Source: Gammaproteobacteria bacterium
GTDB lineage: Bacteria; Pseudomonadota; Gammaproteobacteria; UBA9214
Reading direction: 5' to 3'
DNA length: 6,302 bases
NCBI GenBank assembly: GCA_020027635.1
Contig: JAHKKL010000269.1
Span: forward strand, 1 to 6,302
The notes beneath the pieces were generated by a model that saw only the letters and a program-made list of their open reading frames with translations, had not been told where the DNA came from and did no database searches. The position numbers and the translations under genes were made by a program. Positions 5,255 to 6,302 of this stretch are shown here, in pieces; the stretch's first letter is position 1; every line of letters begins with the position of its first letter.

Positions 5255-5782
5255 CTAGGTCTCGGTCAGCCGCGGCATCAGCTCGACCATATTGCAGGGG
5301 CGGTTCCGGTAGTCGAGCTGAGGGGCGATGATTTCGTCCCAGCCGGTGCGGCAGGCGCCGGTGGAGCCGGGCAGACAGAAGATATAGGTTCCGTTGGCAA
5401 CTCCGCCGAGCGCTCTGGACATGATCGTCGAGGTTTTGATGTCCCGGTAGGAGAGCCAGCGGAACAGCTCCCCCACGCCTTCGATCTCCCGATCGAGCAG
5501 GGGACGGATGGCTTCCGGCGTGCTGTCACGCCCGGTGAGACCCGTCCCGCCAGTGGTGATGACGACGTTGACCCCGGGGGCGGCGATCCAGCGGGATACC
5601 GCTTCCCGTACCTTGTAGATGTTGTCGGGTACGATGCACTTGTCGGCCAGTACATGTCCAGCCTGGGTCAACCGCTCCACCAGCGCCTTGCCCGAGGTAT
5701 CGGACTCCTCGGTGCGGGAATCGGACACCGTCATGACCGCGATGCGGACCGGGATAAACTCACGTGCGGGCGGGTGATCCAT
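5255..5782 (-). CDS. moaB: MoaB, molybdopterin adenylyltransferase-type protein (175 aa)
   Basis: This is a MoaB/MogA-family protein, which adenylylates molybdopterin before molybdenum insertion by MoeA; E. coli MoaB itself appears to be catalytically dispensable, with MogA doing the job. The sequence aligns end to end with E. coli MoaB: FIPVRIAVMTVSDSR (9-23), the nucleotide/pterin-binding TTGGTGLTGRD (76-86, with the catalytic-type D86), STIMSRALGGVANGT (118-132) and LPGSTGACRTGWDEIIAPQLD (137-157). The GRD form is typical of active family members, so adenylylation is plausible here. The ATG at 5782 gives an N-terminus of E. coli-like length; an in-frame GTG at 5806 would add eight unlikely residues. 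Neither start has a strong ribosome binding site. It is the first gene of the operon, one base upstream of moeA. Confidence 0.93.
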   Translation of the reverse strand: MDHPPAREFIPVRIAVMTVSDSRTEESDTSGKALVERLTQAGHVLADKCIVPDNIYKVREAVSRWIAAPGVNVVITTGGTGLTGRDSTPEAIRPLLDREIEGVGELFRWLSYRDIKTSTIMSRALGGVANGTYIFCLPGSTGACRTGWDEIIAPQLDYRNRPCNMVELMPRLTET

Positions 5783-5806
5783 GGTGATCGTTGGGGTTAA
5801 TAACAC

Positions 5807-6051
5807 CTTGCCGTAAAACCTGTGAGGTTCTTATAGTACCGTCAGGCTGGCAACGAGTATACGGTATGCGCATGTTTTCCGTTCCGATATCGACGCCTCC
5901 GCGAGCCAGCTCCTGCTGCGGCAAGGCAGCGATGGGGATGGTCGGGCAGGGACTGCGGCGTGTGCGTGCGATTGGATCGGGCGCCATGAATTCTGCACAA
6001 GGCCGTGACGAGTGTTACCCCTGACGTGCATTACGGGAGAATGAGCCGGCC
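5807..6051. other. 245-bp divergent intergenic region
   Basis: This region lies between the divergent moaB and the transporter gene and must hold the promoters for both if they are transcribed from here. It contains a short palindrome (ATAC-G-GTAT, 5859-5867) and TACTATAAG on the minus strand (5839-5831) as a possible -10 area, but no convincing -35 box for either direction. No structure recognisable as a Moco riboswitch is seen. Open frames across it lack a start context and protein-like composition. Confidence 0.5.
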
Positions 6052-6302
6052 ATGATATTGCCCGATCCCTCGACTTCGCTGTGGCTGCTGTTGTTTATTT
6101 TCGGTGCCGCGGTTCTGTATTCCTCGGTGGGTCATGGCGGGGCATCCGGTTACCTGGCCGCCATGGCCTTGTTCGGTTTGGAGCCGTCAATCATGAAACC
6201 GGCCGCACTGACGATGAATGTCTTTGTGACGCTGCTGGTGCTGTTGCGTCTTGCACGCGCTGGATTGTTCAACTGGCGGTTGTTCCTGCCATTTGCCGCG
6301 GC
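6052..6302 (+). CDS. TauE/SafE-family membrane transporter, N-terminal part
   Basis: The first 83 codons are present and the gene continues past the right edge. The translation begins MILPDPSTSLWLLLFIFGAAVLYSSVGHGGASGYLAAMAL. The first membrane segment (about 10-25) runs into the glycine-rich SSVGHGGASGY (24-34) characteristic of the sulfite exporter TauE/SafE family. A second hydrophobic segment lies at about 49-66, followed by a positively charged RLARAG loop. These are inner-membrane proteins linked to export of sulfite, sulfoacetate or related anions; the substrate here cannot be told. The ATG at 6052 is preceded by GGGAGA (6035-6040), 11 nt away, and an in-frame stop at 6022-6024 excludes a longer start. 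It is divergent from the Moco genes, and several sulfite-oxidising enzymes need Moco, but a functional link is only suggestive. Confidence 0.82.
   Translation, partial: MILPDPSTSLWLLLFIFGAAVLYSSVGHGGASGYLAAMALFGLEPSIMKPAALTMNVFVTLLVLLRLARAGLFNWRLFLPFAA

Noticed and set aside
5807..6051. Moco riboswitch upstream of moaB
   Set aside because: The region has no obvious multi-stem conserved structure close to the moaB start; nothing seen supports it.

Overview
The window looks like chromosomal DNA of a GC-rich proteobacterium, most likely a gammaproteobacterium. This is inferred from the E. coli-like MoaB, MoeA and MoaC proteins, strong G/C preference at third codon positions, and palindromic REP-like repeats of the GTAGGAGCGGGCTTGCCCGCGA type. 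The species cannot be named from the sequence. No CRISPR array, tRNA, rRNA, insertion sequence or phage gene is visible.

Left part, plus strand (1-2743): the 3' portion of a GT8-like glycosyltransferase gene, a 332-bp non-coding stretch holding a hairpin and a palindromic TTCCGTG repeat, then two different 2-oxoglutarate/Fe(II) oxygenase genes separated by a REP-like palindrome. This resembles the edge of a surface-glycan or small-molecule tailoring locus that continues to the left; substrates are unknown.

Middle (2744-3600): a convergent intergenic region carries a rearranged REP copy flanked by an 18-nt direct repeat. Next is a minus-strand gene for a small LuxR-type regulator whose N-terminal sensor region has four closely spaced cysteines. 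A 21-bp near-perfect palindrome lies in front of this regulator gene. Its left half (AATCAACCCC) also occurs in front of the first oxygenase gene.

Right part (3623-5806, minus strand): a tightly packed molybdenum-cofactor operon, moaB-moeA-moaC. moaB and moeA look intact. moaC is colinear with E. coli MoaC except for a clean in-frame loss of 41 codons that removes the LCHP segment with the active-site histidine. This is the most striking observation in the window. Divergent from moaB, the start of a TauE/SafE-family membrane transporter gene runs off the right edge. MoeA and MoaB act late in Moco synthesis (molybdenum insertion and molybdopterin adenylylation), whereas MoaC acts in the first step with MoaA. 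moaA, moaD and moaE are not in the window.
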